Assembly (NCBI GenBank): GCA_963977795.1
Contig: CAXBRB010000183.1
Coordinates: forward strand, 1-5,637
Direction of reading: 5' to 3'
Length of the DNA stretch: 5,637 nucleotides
From: Bog-756 sp963977795
GTDB lineage: Bacteria > Actinomycetota > Acidimicrobiia > Acidimicrobiales > RAAP-2
The position numbers and the translations under genes were made by a program. Position 1 is the first letter of the stretch; every line of letters starts with the position of its first letter. The notes beneath the pieces were generated by a model that worked only from the letters and a program-made list of their open reading frames with translations, was not told the DNA's origin and did no database searches. Below are positions 1-5,138 of this stretch, in pieces.

Positions 1-348
1 GAGTGCCTGGTGGCCGCCCGGGCCGCCGACGCCAAGCTCGGCGAGCGGACGGTCGTGCTGGCCATGGGCGAGCTGCTGCTCGTGACCGACGCCTTCGTGA
101 TCACCGCCGGCCGCAACGCCCGTCAGGTGCGGTCTATCGTCGACGAGGTCGAGAAGCAGGTGAAGGCCACGGTGGGCCGCTCGCCGGTGCGGGTGGAGGG
201 GTTGGACGACGCCAGCTGGGTCCTCATGGACTACGGCGACTTCCTCGTCCACGTCTTCCTCGACGAGACCCGGGAGTACTACGACCTCGAGCACCTGTGG
301 AGCGACGCACCCCGGGTGGACTGGTCCGAGGCCTCGGCCCCGGCCTGA
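1..348 (+). CDS. rsfS: Ribosomal silencing factor RsfS (5'-partial at window edge)
   Basis: RsfS (Iojap/YbeB family) binds ribosomal protein L14 on the free 50S subunit and blocks subunit joining, lowering translation when nutrients are short. The frame is open to the first base and gives 115 residues. The family fingerprint is visible: LVTDAFVITAGRNARQV with IVDEVE in the first half, then WVLMDYGDFLVHVF and REYYDLEHLWSDAP near the end, followed by a short tail. A GTG at 10-12 could serve as a start, but homologues usually carry about 10-15 more residues before the AARAAD segment, and the codons before the GTG (E-C-L) read on in frame, so the true start probably lies upstream of the window. 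In actinobacteria rsfS commonly follows nadD, which is not visible here. The gene ends 34 bases before the stop of a converging gene. The family call is firm; only the start is uncertain. Confidence 0.93.
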   Translation, partial: ECLVAARAADAKLGERTVVLAMGELLLVTDAFVITAGRNARQVRSIVDEVEKQVKATVGRSPVRVEGLDDASWVLMDYGDFLVHVFLDETREYYDLEHLWSDAPRVDWSEASAPA

Positions 349-376
349 CGCCCCCGGCCCGCTCGGACCGGGGGCG
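349..376. terminator. Bidirectional hairpin terminator between rsfS and the converging binding-protein gene
   Basis: A perfect 9-bp inverted repeat, CGCCCCCGG (349-357) and CCGGGGGCG (368-376), encloses a 10-base loop. It begins on the base after the rsfS TGA (346-348) and lies seven bases beyond the opposing gene's stop (383-385), so it is placed to end both transcripts. There is no T-tract on either side, which is common for hairpin terminators in high-GC actinobacteria. Structure and position are seen directly; termination activity is inferred. Confidence 0.75.
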
Positions 377-382
377 GACCGC

Positions 383-2053
383 TCAGGACAGCCAGGTGGT
401 GGTGGGCCAGAAGGCCCCGCTGATCATGCCGAAGGCGGGCTGCCCCGCCGGCGTGGTCGGCCCGTCGAAGTTCTGCACGCTGGGCTTGGCGCCGATGCTC
501 CACACCGTCTGGCCGTACCAGATGTAGGGGAGGTCCTTGCTCATGAGCCGGTTGACCTCCTGGTAGGCGGCAACCTGGTCGGCCGTGGTGGTCGCCTGGC
601 GGCCCTTGATGAGCGCCGCCTGCATGTCCGGATCGGTGTTGTGGGCCATGTTGATGGAGAAGCCGCCGGTCACCGTGGTGGGGCTCCAGAAGATGTAGTT
701 GAGGTCGGGGGCCACCGCGCCGAACTGCCGCCACAGCTGGGCGTCGAAGTTCCCGGTCAGGGCGTTGTTGATGTAGGAGACCTGCTGGACGGCGTTGATG
801 GTCACCTGCATGCCGGCGGTCTGGAGCTGCTGCTGGATGTACTGCGCCACACGCTGGCTTCCCGGCGTCGAGACGCAGGCCAGGTTGACCGTGATGGGTC
901 CACCGAGCTCCTTGGTCGCCTCCGACACCAGCTGCTTGGCCGTGGCCATGTTCGGCTTGGGGTAGCCGTTGTCGGCCAGCCAGTAGGGCGAGCCCTTGGG
1001 GAAGATGCCGTTGGACGTCGGGTTGACGCCGTAGTTGATGACCTTCTCGTACTGGGCCGAGTCGATGGCGTAGGCGGCGGCCTGGCGGACCTTGACGTTG
1101 CTGAAGGGCGCCTTGGAGAGGTTGAGGATGAGGCAGTCCATGTCCGGCTCGCCGGCGAACTTGGTGGCGTCGTCCACGTAGGCCAGCGCCGTGTCGGCAC
1201 GGAGCACCTTGGTGACCTCGGCTGCCGACGTGTGGATGATGTCGACCGATCCGGACTGCAGGCTGGAGAGGAGCTGGTTGGAGTCGGGGATGGGCTTGTA
1301 CGTCACCGAGTCCAGGTACGGCATCCCGGGGCGCCAGTAGTGGGGGTTCTTGGTGGCCGTGAAGTGGTCGTTGATGACCCACTCCTGGAACACGAACGGG
1401 CCGGTGCCGATGGGGTCGGTCTGGATGCCCTTCTTGAGCCAGCCGGGCTCGGCCACGAAGGCGATCTGGCTGCCGATCCCGCCGGTCAGGTAGTAGTCGA
1501 AGGGCACCCACGGGCTCGACATGGTCACGGTGCAGGTCTGGCCCGACGAGGAGAGCGAGGCGATCGGCTTCACCGTGGTGGAGGTGAGGAGCGAGTCGCG
1601 GTGGGCCTGCAGGTTGGCCGCCACGGCGGCACCGTCGCACGGGGCACCGTTGTGGAAGGTCACCCCGGACCGCACGGTGATGGTCCAGACGGTGTAGTCG
1701 GCGTTCGGGGTCACCGACTCGGCCAGGTAGGGCTGCGGCTTCCCGTTGGCGTCGATGATCATGAGCGGGTCGAACACCGTGCGGGCGTACATGATCCCGG
1801 TCGTGTCGAACGTGCCGAGCGTGGGGGAGAAGCCCTTCTCCTCGGCCTCCACCCCGATGATCAGCTTGCCGCCCTTCTTGGGCGTCGCCGTCGACACCCC
1901 GTTGGGGTGGGTGCCGGTCGACCCCCCTGATCCGCTGCTCCCCCCCGACCCGCAGGCGGTGAGCAGGCCGCCGGAGACGCCGACGGCGGCGATGCCGGCG
2001 CCGGTGACGGCTCCTCGAGCCAGGAACGTACGGCGGTCGATGCGATCGGACAT
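383..2053 (-). CDS. ABC transporter substrate-binding lipoprotein, family 5 (SBP_bac_5), Tat-type signal
   Basis: This is an extracytoplasmic solute-binding protein of the DppA/OppA/NikA family, which captures peptides, nickel chelates or related solutes for an ABC importer. The 556-residue length is typical. Residues 7-11 (RRTFL) form a twin-arginine motif, followed by a hydrophobic stretch and the lipobox L31-T32-A33-C34. The mature protein would therefore be lipid-anchored at C34, with a Ser/Gly-rich linker at about 35-48. Family motifs include YLAESVTPNADYTVWTITVR (109-128) then SGVTFHNGAP, GTGPFVFQEW (216-225), NPHYWRPGMPYLDSVTYKPI (236-255), KVRQAAAYAID (321-331) and the C-terminal LPYIWYGQTVWSIGAK (508-523). 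The ATG at 2053 is chosen because AAGGGGG (2063-2057) precedes it by three bases; an in-frame GTG at 2074 would only add seven residues and bury that site. No permease or ATPase gene adjoins it in this window, so it is either an orphan or serves a transporter encoded elsewhere. The substrate cannot be read from the sequence. Confidence 0.93.
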   Translation of the reverse strand: MSDRIDRRTFLARGAVTGAGIAAVGVSGGLLTACGSGGSSGSGGSTGTHPNGVSTATPKKGGKLIIGVEAEEKGFSPTLGTFDTTGIMYARTVFDPLMIIDANGKPQPYLAESVTPNADYTVWTITVRSGVTFHNGAPCDGAAVAANLQAHRDSLLTSTTVKPIASLSSSGQTCTVTMSSPWVPFDYYLTGGIGSQIAFVAEPGWLKKGIQTDPIGTGPFVFQEWVINDHFTATKNPHYWRPGMPYLDSVTYKPIPDSNQLLSSLQSGSVDIIHTSAAEVTKVLRADTALAYVDDATKFAGEPDMDCLILNLSKAPFSNVKVRQAAAYAIDSAQYEKVINYGVNPTSNGIFPKGSPYWLADNGYPKPNMATAKQLVSEATKELGGPITVNLACVSTPGSQRVAQYIQQQLQTAGMQVTINAVQQVSYINNALTGNFDAQLWRQFGAVAPDLNYIFWSPTTVTGGFSINMAHNTDPDMQAALIKGRQATTTADQVAAYQEVNRLMSKDLPYIWYGQTVWSIGAKPSVQNFDGPTTPAGQPAFGMISGAFWPTTTWLS

Positions 2054-2056
2054 GAT

Positions 2057-2063
2057 CCCCCTT
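2057..2063 (-). promoter_or_regulatory. Ribosome binding site of the solute-binding protein gene
   Basis: On the minus strand AAGGGGG is followed by ATC and then the ATG at 2053. Core spacing is 3-4 bases, rather short but usable. It decides the start in favour of 2053 over the in-frame GTG at 2074, since a start at 2074 would place this site inside the coding sequence. Confidence 0.6.
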
Positions 2064-2073
2064 CGCTCGGGCA

Positions 2074-2090
2074 CCTGCCTCGGCGGCAGG
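2074..2090 (-). other. Small hairpin in the leader of the solute-binding protein gene
   Basis: CCTGCC (2074-2079) and GGCAGG (2085-2090) form a perfect 6-bp stem with a 5-base loop. It lies 20 bases upstream of the binding-protein start. It could be an mRNA stabilising structure or a regulatory leader element, but a 6-bp GC stem also arises easily by chance in DNA of this composition. Confidence 0.35.
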
Positions 2091-2136
2091 CCCCGGTCGG
2101 TGCTCTTCTGGTCCCGGATCCCCCTGGACAGGTCCG

Positions 2137-2142
2137 ACCCTA
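2137..2142 (-). promoter_or_regulatory. Possible -10 box for the solute-binding protein gene
   Basis: On the minus strand TAGGGT (2142 to 2137) fits the actinobacterial TANNNT -10 pattern and would start transcription near 2130, giving a leader of about 77 nt. A short palindrome GGAC-AG-GTCC (2126-2135) overlaps the predicted start and could be an operator. No convincing -35 box lies at the expected distance, so this is a weak call. Confidence 0.3.
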
Positions 2143-2158
2143 GCCCCTGCGGGCGTGG

Positions 2159-2278
2159 TGACGCCGGACGTGCGCCAGCTCGGCGGAGCCGACGTGCGCC
2201 AGCTCGACGGAGCCGACGTGCGCCAGCTCGACGGAGCCGACGTGCGCCTGCTCGGCGGAGCCGGGCTCATGACGCCGG
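2159..2278. repeat. 9-bp direct repeat TGACGCCGG bracketing the tandem array
   Basis: TGACGCCGG occurs at 2159-2167 and again at 2270-2278, 111 bases apart, with the 24-bp array between them. The first copy overlaps the first base of unit 1; the second begins eight bases after unit 4 and overlaps the proposed -35 region of xerC. It could be the footprint of a duplication or insertion that brought in the array, or a chance match in GC-rich DNA. Confidence 0.5.
2167..2262. repeat. Four-copy 24-bp tandem repeat in the divergent intergenic region
   Basis: Four head-to-tail 24-bp units begin at 2167, 2191, 2215 and 2239. Each starts GACGTGCGCC and ends GGAGCC. Units 2 and 3 are identical; unit 1 differs from them at unit position 17 (G for A), and unit 4 differs at positions 11 (T for A) and 17. 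The array lies between the divergent starts of the binding-protein gene (2053) and xerC (2305). Because 24 is a multiple of three, all six frames stay open, creating false N-terminal extensions such as an eight-residue DVRQLDGA repeat. It may be a set of protein-binding sites or a slippage-prone minisatellite. No known iteron or operator is recognised. Confidence 0.9.
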
Positions 2279-2298
2279 GACCCGTCGACCGGTACCGT
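2269..2298 (+). promoter_or_regulatory. Promoter for xerC: -35 ATGACG, -10 TACCGT, leaderless start
   Basis: ATGACG (2269-2274, four of six matches to TTGACA) is followed after 18 bases by TACCGT (2293-2298, fits TANNNT). Counting the last T as -7 puts +1 exactly at 2305, the first base of the GTG that best fits the XerC N-terminus, so the transcript would be leaderless, a common arrangement in actinobacteria. The -10 box overlaps an 8-bp palindrome, CGGTACCG (2290-2297), which could be an operator or chance. The repeat array ends seven bases upstream of the -35 box. Confidence 0.55.
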
Positions 2299-2304
2299 GG
2301 AGGC

Positions 2305-3195
2305 GTGGCTTGGGAGCTTGACGCATACCGGCGCTCCATCGCCGGGCTGTCCCCTGCGACCGTCGGCGCCTACACCGGTGACGTCGAACGGTTCGCGGCG
2401 TGGGCCTCCCGGTCCGGTGCCGACGGTCCGGGCGATGTCGACCGGATCACCCTCCGGCGCTACCTGGCCTTCCTGGCCACGTGCCGACGCTCCCGGGCCA
2501 CCATCGCCCGCACGGCGGCGTCCCTGCGCTCGTACTTCTCCTGGTGCGCACGGCGGGGCCTGGTCCCGTCGGACCCGGCCGCCCGGCTGGCTGCCCCGTC
2601 GCCCGACTCCCGGCTCCCCCGGGTGCTCGGACACGGTGAGCTCGCCGAGCTGCTCGGGCCCGCCGCCGGTGCCGAGGCTCCGGACGATGGGGCCCGCACC
2701 CCGCGGGACGTGCGGGACGACGCCGTCCTCGAGCTCCTCTACGCCGCCGGGATCCGCATCGCCGAGCTGTGCGCACTCGACGTGGCCGACCTCGACCTGG
2801 TCCGGGGCGTGGTCACCGTCGTCGGCAAGGGGGACCGCCAGCGCCAGGTCCTGGTGCACGAGCGGTGCGTGGCGGCCCTGGCGGCGTGGTTGGACGGGGC
2901 CCGGCCTGCCATGGTGACGGTGGAGACGCCGGAGGGCGCCTGCTTCCTCAACGGCCGCGGGAGGCGCCTGGGGCCCCGTGATGCCCGCAGGATCCTCGAC
3001 CGCCGCTCGCCGGTGCCGACCCACCCCCACGCCCTGCGCCACACGTTCGCCACCCACCTCCTCGACGGTGGCGCCGACCTCCGGGTGGTCCAGGAGCTGC
3101 TCGGCCACGCCAGCCTCCAGACGACGCAGGTCTACACTCATGTGAGCAAGGAGCGCCTCCGGTCGGTGTACGCCGGGACGCATCCACGGGCCTAA
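2305..3195 (+). CDS. xerC: Tyrosine recombinase XerC
   Basis: XerC-type site-specific recombinase, which with a partner resolves chromosome dimers at dif during segregation. From the GTG at 2305 it has 296 residues, close to the usual 295-305. An N-terminal SAM-like core-binding domain (about 1-95, with LSPATVGAYTGDVERF) precedes the catalytic domain. All active-site residues are present: R151 in GIRIAEL, K175 in VVGKGDRQRQ, H242 and R245 in HALRHTFATHLL, H268 in LLGHASLQTTQ and nucleophile Y277 in QVYTHV. The frame is open upstream to 2155, but that part consists of the tandem repeats and has no family counterpart; ATG 2269 has a possible GGAG eight bases upstream and is the main alternative start. 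GTG 2305 is preferred because homologues begin here and the promoter fits a leaderless transcript. The stop lies 8 bases before the sigma-factor start, so the two are probably cotranscribed. XerC rather than XerD rests on the gene neighbourhood. Confidence 0.92.
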   Translation: MAWELDAYRRSIAGLSPATVGAYTGDVERFAAWASRSGADGPGDVDRITLRRYLAFLATCRRSRATIARTAASLRSYFSWCARRGLVPSDPAARLAAPSPDSRLPRVLGHGELAELLGPAAGAEAPDDGARTPRDVRDDAVLELLYAAGIRIAELCALDVADLDLVRGVVTVVGKGDRQRQVLVHERCVAALAAWLDGARPAMVTVETPEGACFLNGRGRRLGPRDARRILDRRSPVPTHPHALRHTFATHLLDGGADLRVVQELLGHASLQTTQVYTHVSKERLRSVYAGTHPRA

Positions 3196-3201
3196 GGGGA
3201 G
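3195..3201 (+). promoter_or_regulatory. Ribosome binding site of the sigma factor gene, overlapping the xerC stop
   Basis: AGGGGAG (3195-3201) shares its first base with the last base of the xerC TAA (3193-3195) and precedes the GTG at 3204. A ribosome finishing xerC would sit on this site, which suggests translational coupling. The site is the only recognisable one nearby and supports GTG 3204 as the start. Confidence 0.6.
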
Positions 3202-3203
3202 CA

Positions 3204-4028
3204 GTGGGCACAGATTCGGATCCGGCGGGCAACGGCCTCGATGCGGTGTGGGCCGAGTACAAGAAGACCGGGGCCAAGGCGCTGCGCGATCAGCTCATCG
3301 TGCACTACGCCCCGGTGGTCAAGTACGTCGCCGGACGCGTGTCGGTGGGCCTGCCCCGCCACGTGGACGAAGCCGATCTGGCCAGCTACGGCATCATCGG
3401 CCTGATCGACGCCATCGAGCGCTTCGAGCCGGCCCGGAACATCAAGTTCGAGACCTACGCCATCCCCCGCATCAAGGGGGCCATCATCGACGAGCTGCGG
3501 TCGATCGACTGGGTGCCCCGCTCGGTGCGGTCCAAGGCCCGGGCCGTCGAGCAGTCCTACGCCAAGCTGGAGGCGAGCCTCCACCGGACGCCGACCGATG
3601 CCGAGGTCGCCGCCGACCTGGAGATGTCCGACGGCGAGTTCCAGTCGACGCTCCGGAAGATCTCCTTCGTCGGTGTCGTCGCCCTCGACGAGGTCTTCCG
3701 GGGCGGCGACCACTCCGACCGCTCCACGCTCGGCGAGTCGCTGCCCGATGCGGCGGCCGGGCCCATGGAGACCTTCGAGGTCCAGGAGACCAAGGAGGCC
3801 CTCATCCGTGCGGTCAGCGAGATGGGGGACCGGGAGAAGACGGTGCTCACCCTCTATTACTACGAAGGCCTCACGTTGGCCGAGATCGGCGAGATCCTCG
3901 GGGTGACCGAGAGCCGGGTCTGCCAGATCCACACCAAGGCCGTCCTGCAGCTCCGGGCCAAGCTCGCCGACCGGCCCGAGGGGTCGGTCCGGCCGAAGGC
4001 CAAGGCCGAACCGGCGCCGACCGGCTGA
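3204..4028 (+). CDS. whiG: RNA polymerase sigma factor, FliA/WhiG family
   Basis: A sigma-28-type alternative sigma factor of 274 residues. In Streptomyces WhiG directs early sporulation genes and is held by the anti-sigma factor RsiG with cyclic di-GMP; in motile bacteria the FliA relatives drive flagellar genes. Region 2 spans about 30-105, including YVAGRVSVGLPRHVDEADL and the family signature IKGAIIDELRSIDWVPRSVR (90-109). Region 3 is about 113-162 (EASLHRTPTDAEVAADLEMS). Region 4 is about 195-255, with the -35-binding helix-turn-helix in LTLAEIGEILGVTESRVCQI (223-242). The last 20 residues are a Pro/Lys-rich tail. There is no region 1.1, as expected for this family. It lies 8 bases after xerC and upstream of rpsB, matching the neighbourhood of whiG near rpsB in Streptomyces. 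The family is certain; whether it governs development or motility in this organism cannot be told from the window, so the symbol is by family and context. Confidence 0.9.
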   Translation: MGTDSDPAGNGLDAVWAEYKKTGAKALRDQLIVHYAPVVKYVAGRVSVGLPRHVDEADLASYGIIGLIDAIERFEPARNIKFETYAIPRIKGAIIDELRSIDWVPRSVRSKARAVEQSYAKLEASLHRTPTDAEVAADLEMSDGEFQSTLRKISFVGVVALDEVFRGGDHSDRSTLGESLPDAAAGPMETFEVQETKEALIRAVSEMGDREKTVLTLYYYEGLTLAEIGEILGVTESRVCQIHTKAVLQLRAKLADRPEGSVRPKAKAEPAPTG

Positions 4029-4034
4029 GCCGCA

Positions 4035-4054
4035 CCGGCGCGATGGAGCGCCGG
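4035..4054 (+). terminator. Hairpin after the sigma factor gene
   Basis: CCGGCGC (4035-4041) and GCGCCGG (4048-4054) form a perfect 7-bp stem with a 6-base loop, starting six bases after the sigma-factor TGA (4026-4028). There is no T-tract. It probably separates xerC-whiG transcription from the rpsB promoter that follows directly. Confidence 0.55.
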
Positions 4055-4084
4055 GTGGAGCCGGCGGCGACAGCCGGGTAACCT
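4055..4084 (+). promoter_or_regulatory. Putative rpsB promoter with -10 TAACCT
   Basis: TAACCT (4079-4084) is a good TANNNT -10 box and predicts transcription from G4091. The hexamer 18 bases upstream, GTGGAG (4055-4060), is only a weak -35 match. The position is sensible: directly after the terminator-like hairpin and 118 bases before the rpsB ATG. Confidence 0.5.
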
Positions 4085-4090
4085 GTCGAG

Positions 4091-4208
4091 GTCCCGCCGT
4101 CCGGTGGGACGTCCGAGCAGCACCGATCCGAACCCGGCCGCGTCCACGGTCGCCCCGCTCGCCGGGGTGCTGCGGCCCGGGAGTGCAACCGTCACAAGGA
4201 GCAGGCAT
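4091..4208 (+). promoter_or_regulatory. Structured 5' leader of rpsB with two hairpins and a strong ribosome binding site
   Basis: The predicted transcript begins with a hairpin: GTCCCGCC (4091-4098) pairs with GGTGGGAC (4103-4110) over an 8-bp stem with one G-U pair and a 4-base loop. A second hairpin, CGCCCCG (4151-4157) with CGGGGTG (4163-4169), has a 7-bp stem including one G-U pair and a 5-base loop. The leader ends with AAGGAG (4196-4201), seven bases before the ATG at 4209. In E. coli the rpsB-tsf leader mediates autogenous repression by S2; a similar role here is only a hypothesis. I see no small ORF or RNA gene in this 180-base gap. Confidence 0.45.
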
Positions 4209-5138
4209 ATGGCCGTCGTCACCATGAAGCAACTGCTGGGCGCGGGCGTCCACTTCGGGCACCAGACCCGTCGGTGGAACCCCAAGATGCGCCGGTTCAT
4301 CCTCGGCGAGCGCAACGGGATCTACCTGATCGACCTGCGCCAGACGCTCCAGGGGATCCAGGAGTCCTACTCCTACGTGCGGGACCTGGTGGCCGGAGGC
4401 GGCACCATCCTCTTCGTCGGCACCAAGAAGCAGACCCAGGGGCCGGTGGCCACCTACGCCGACGCCTGCGGGATGCCGTATGTGAACGAGCGCTGGCTGG
4501 GCGGCATGCTCACCAACTTCCAGACGGTCTCCACCCGGGTGAAGCGGATGAAGGAGATCGAGGCCATGCAGCGGGCCGGCGACTTCGAGGCCATGCCGAA
4601 GAAGGAGGCCCTCCGCCACACCCGTGAGCTGGAGAAGCTCCAGCGCAACCTGGGCGGCATCCGCTCGCTGGACAAGCTGCCCGATGCCATCTTCGTCATC
4701 GACACCAAGAAGGAGCACATCGCCGTCACCGAGGCCAACAAGCTGGGCCTGCCGGTGGTGGCGGTGGTCGACACCAACTGCGACCCCGACGTGATCACCC
4801 ACGTGATCCCGGGGAACGACGACGCCATCCGCTCGGGCGCCCTGCTGTGCCGGGTCATTGCCGATGCCGTGACCGAGGGTCGCTTCATCGCCAGCAAGCG
4901 CAACCCGCAGGCTGGCGCCGCGCCGAAGCGCACCGCGAACTCCACGACCTGTTCGTTGAGCACGGGCAATGAGCCAGGCAGGCCGAGACAGACCGGACAG
5001 ATGTTGGTATTGGGCTCGTCGCCGAACATGTTCGGACAACCGCAGAACAACTTGGTCGCAGTCGCGAGTTCGACGTGCACCTCGAGGCCGCACACGATCT
5101 CCCAACTCGCGTCGGTGGTACCGCTCACGATGACGTAG
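4209..5138 (+). CDS. rpsB: 30S ribosomal protein S2; genuine to about 4917, then foreign tail
   Basis: S2 binds the back of the 30S subunit between head and body and is needed for S1 binding in many bacteria. From the ATG at 4209, set by AAGGAG seven bases upstream, residues 1 to about 236 are a complete S2 core: VHFGHQTRRWNPKM (14-27), FILGERNGIYLIDLRQT (30-46), LFVGTKKQ (68-75), NERWLGGMLTNFQT (93-106), LPDAIFVIDTKKEHIAV (157-173) and PGNDDAIRSGALLCRVIADA (201-220). After RNPQAGAA the frame runs about 72 more codons to the TAG at 5136-5138, but that stretch is the antisense of gatB and has no S2 character. S2 is normally about 240-300 residues in actinobacteria, so only the variable C-terminal tail is missing. 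tsf, the usual next gene, is absent. The gene is therefore interrupted at its 3' end by a sequence join. Confidence 0.9.
   Translation: MAVVTMKQLLGAGVHFGHQTRRWNPKMRRFILGERNGIYLIDLRQTLQGIQESYSYVRDLVAGGGTILFVGTKKQTQGPVATYADACGMPYVNERWLGGMLTNFQTVSTRVKRMKEIEAMQRAGDFEAMPKKEALRHTRELEKLQRNLGGIRSLDKLPDAIFVIDTKKEHIAVTEANKLGLPVVAVVDTNCDPDVITHVIPGNDDAIRSGALLCRVIADAVTEGRFIASKRNPQAGAAPKRTANSTTCSLSTGNEPGRPRQTGQMLVLGSSPNMFGQPQNNLVAVASSTCTSRPHTISQLASVVPLTMT
4905..4924. other. Join between two unrelated segments (chimeric breakpoint)
   Basis: S2 homology on the plus strand ends at about 4910-4919 and GatB homology on the minus strand begins at about 4918-4924. No intergenic DNA lies between them. The breakpoint coincides with GGCGCCGCGCC (4914-4924), an inverted repeat of two 5-base arms around one base, which includes the palindrome GGCGCC (4914-4919). 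Two conserved genes truncated at the same base, with a change in codon use, indicate a misassembly or chimera more than a natural gene arrangement. Confidence 0.8.

Noticed and set aside
641..1930. 429-codon plus-strand open frame antisense to the binding-protein gene
   Set aside because: Its Gly/Val/His/Arg-rich composition is typical of antisense of GC-rich genes, with no start signal or motif.
2167..2262. CRISPR-like array
   Set aside because: The units are directly head-to-tail with no spacers, only four copies, and no cas genes are present.
2155..2304. N-terminal extension of XerC starting at 2155
   Set aside because: The added 50 residues consist mostly of the translated tandem repeat, have no counterpart in XerC proteins, and cover the likely promoter.
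2052..2321. Arginine-rich peptide with four perfect RAPARRSR repeats
   Set aside because: The two variable repeat positions are silent in this frame, but they are six bases apart and so must both be third positions in one of the three frames. There is no ribosome binding site, and the frame starts antisense to the binding-protein start and runs into the xerC start.
279..2339. Very long minus-strand open frame covering the binding-protein gene and the repeats
   Set aside because: It is an alternate frame of the binding-protein gene in high-GC DNA. Its translation is Arg/His/Pro-rich low-complexity sequence with no family motif, while the overlapping 383-2053 frame is a complete recognisable protein.
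4104..4208. N-terminal extension of S2 from an upstream start at 4104
   Set aside because: The ATG at 4209 has a near-ideal AAGGAG site seven bases upstream, and S2 proteins begin at this point. The upstream part is the structured leader.
4454..4917. Continuation of gatB to 4454 as a 230-residue protein
   Set aside because: Below about 4918 the minus-strand frame is the antisense of rpsB and lacks any GatB motif, so the open frame is accidental.
3192..5105. 637-codon minus-strand open frame opposite whiG and rpsB
   Set aside because: It is the antisense shadow of two well-conserved genes. It also crosses the chimeric join, which no real gene would do.
4925..5138. A natural C-terminal extension of S2, or a genuine overlapping antisense gene pair rpsB/gatB
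   Set aside because: GatB is cut after about 76 of roughly 480 residues at the same point where S2 ends, so both genes are broken rather than overlapping.
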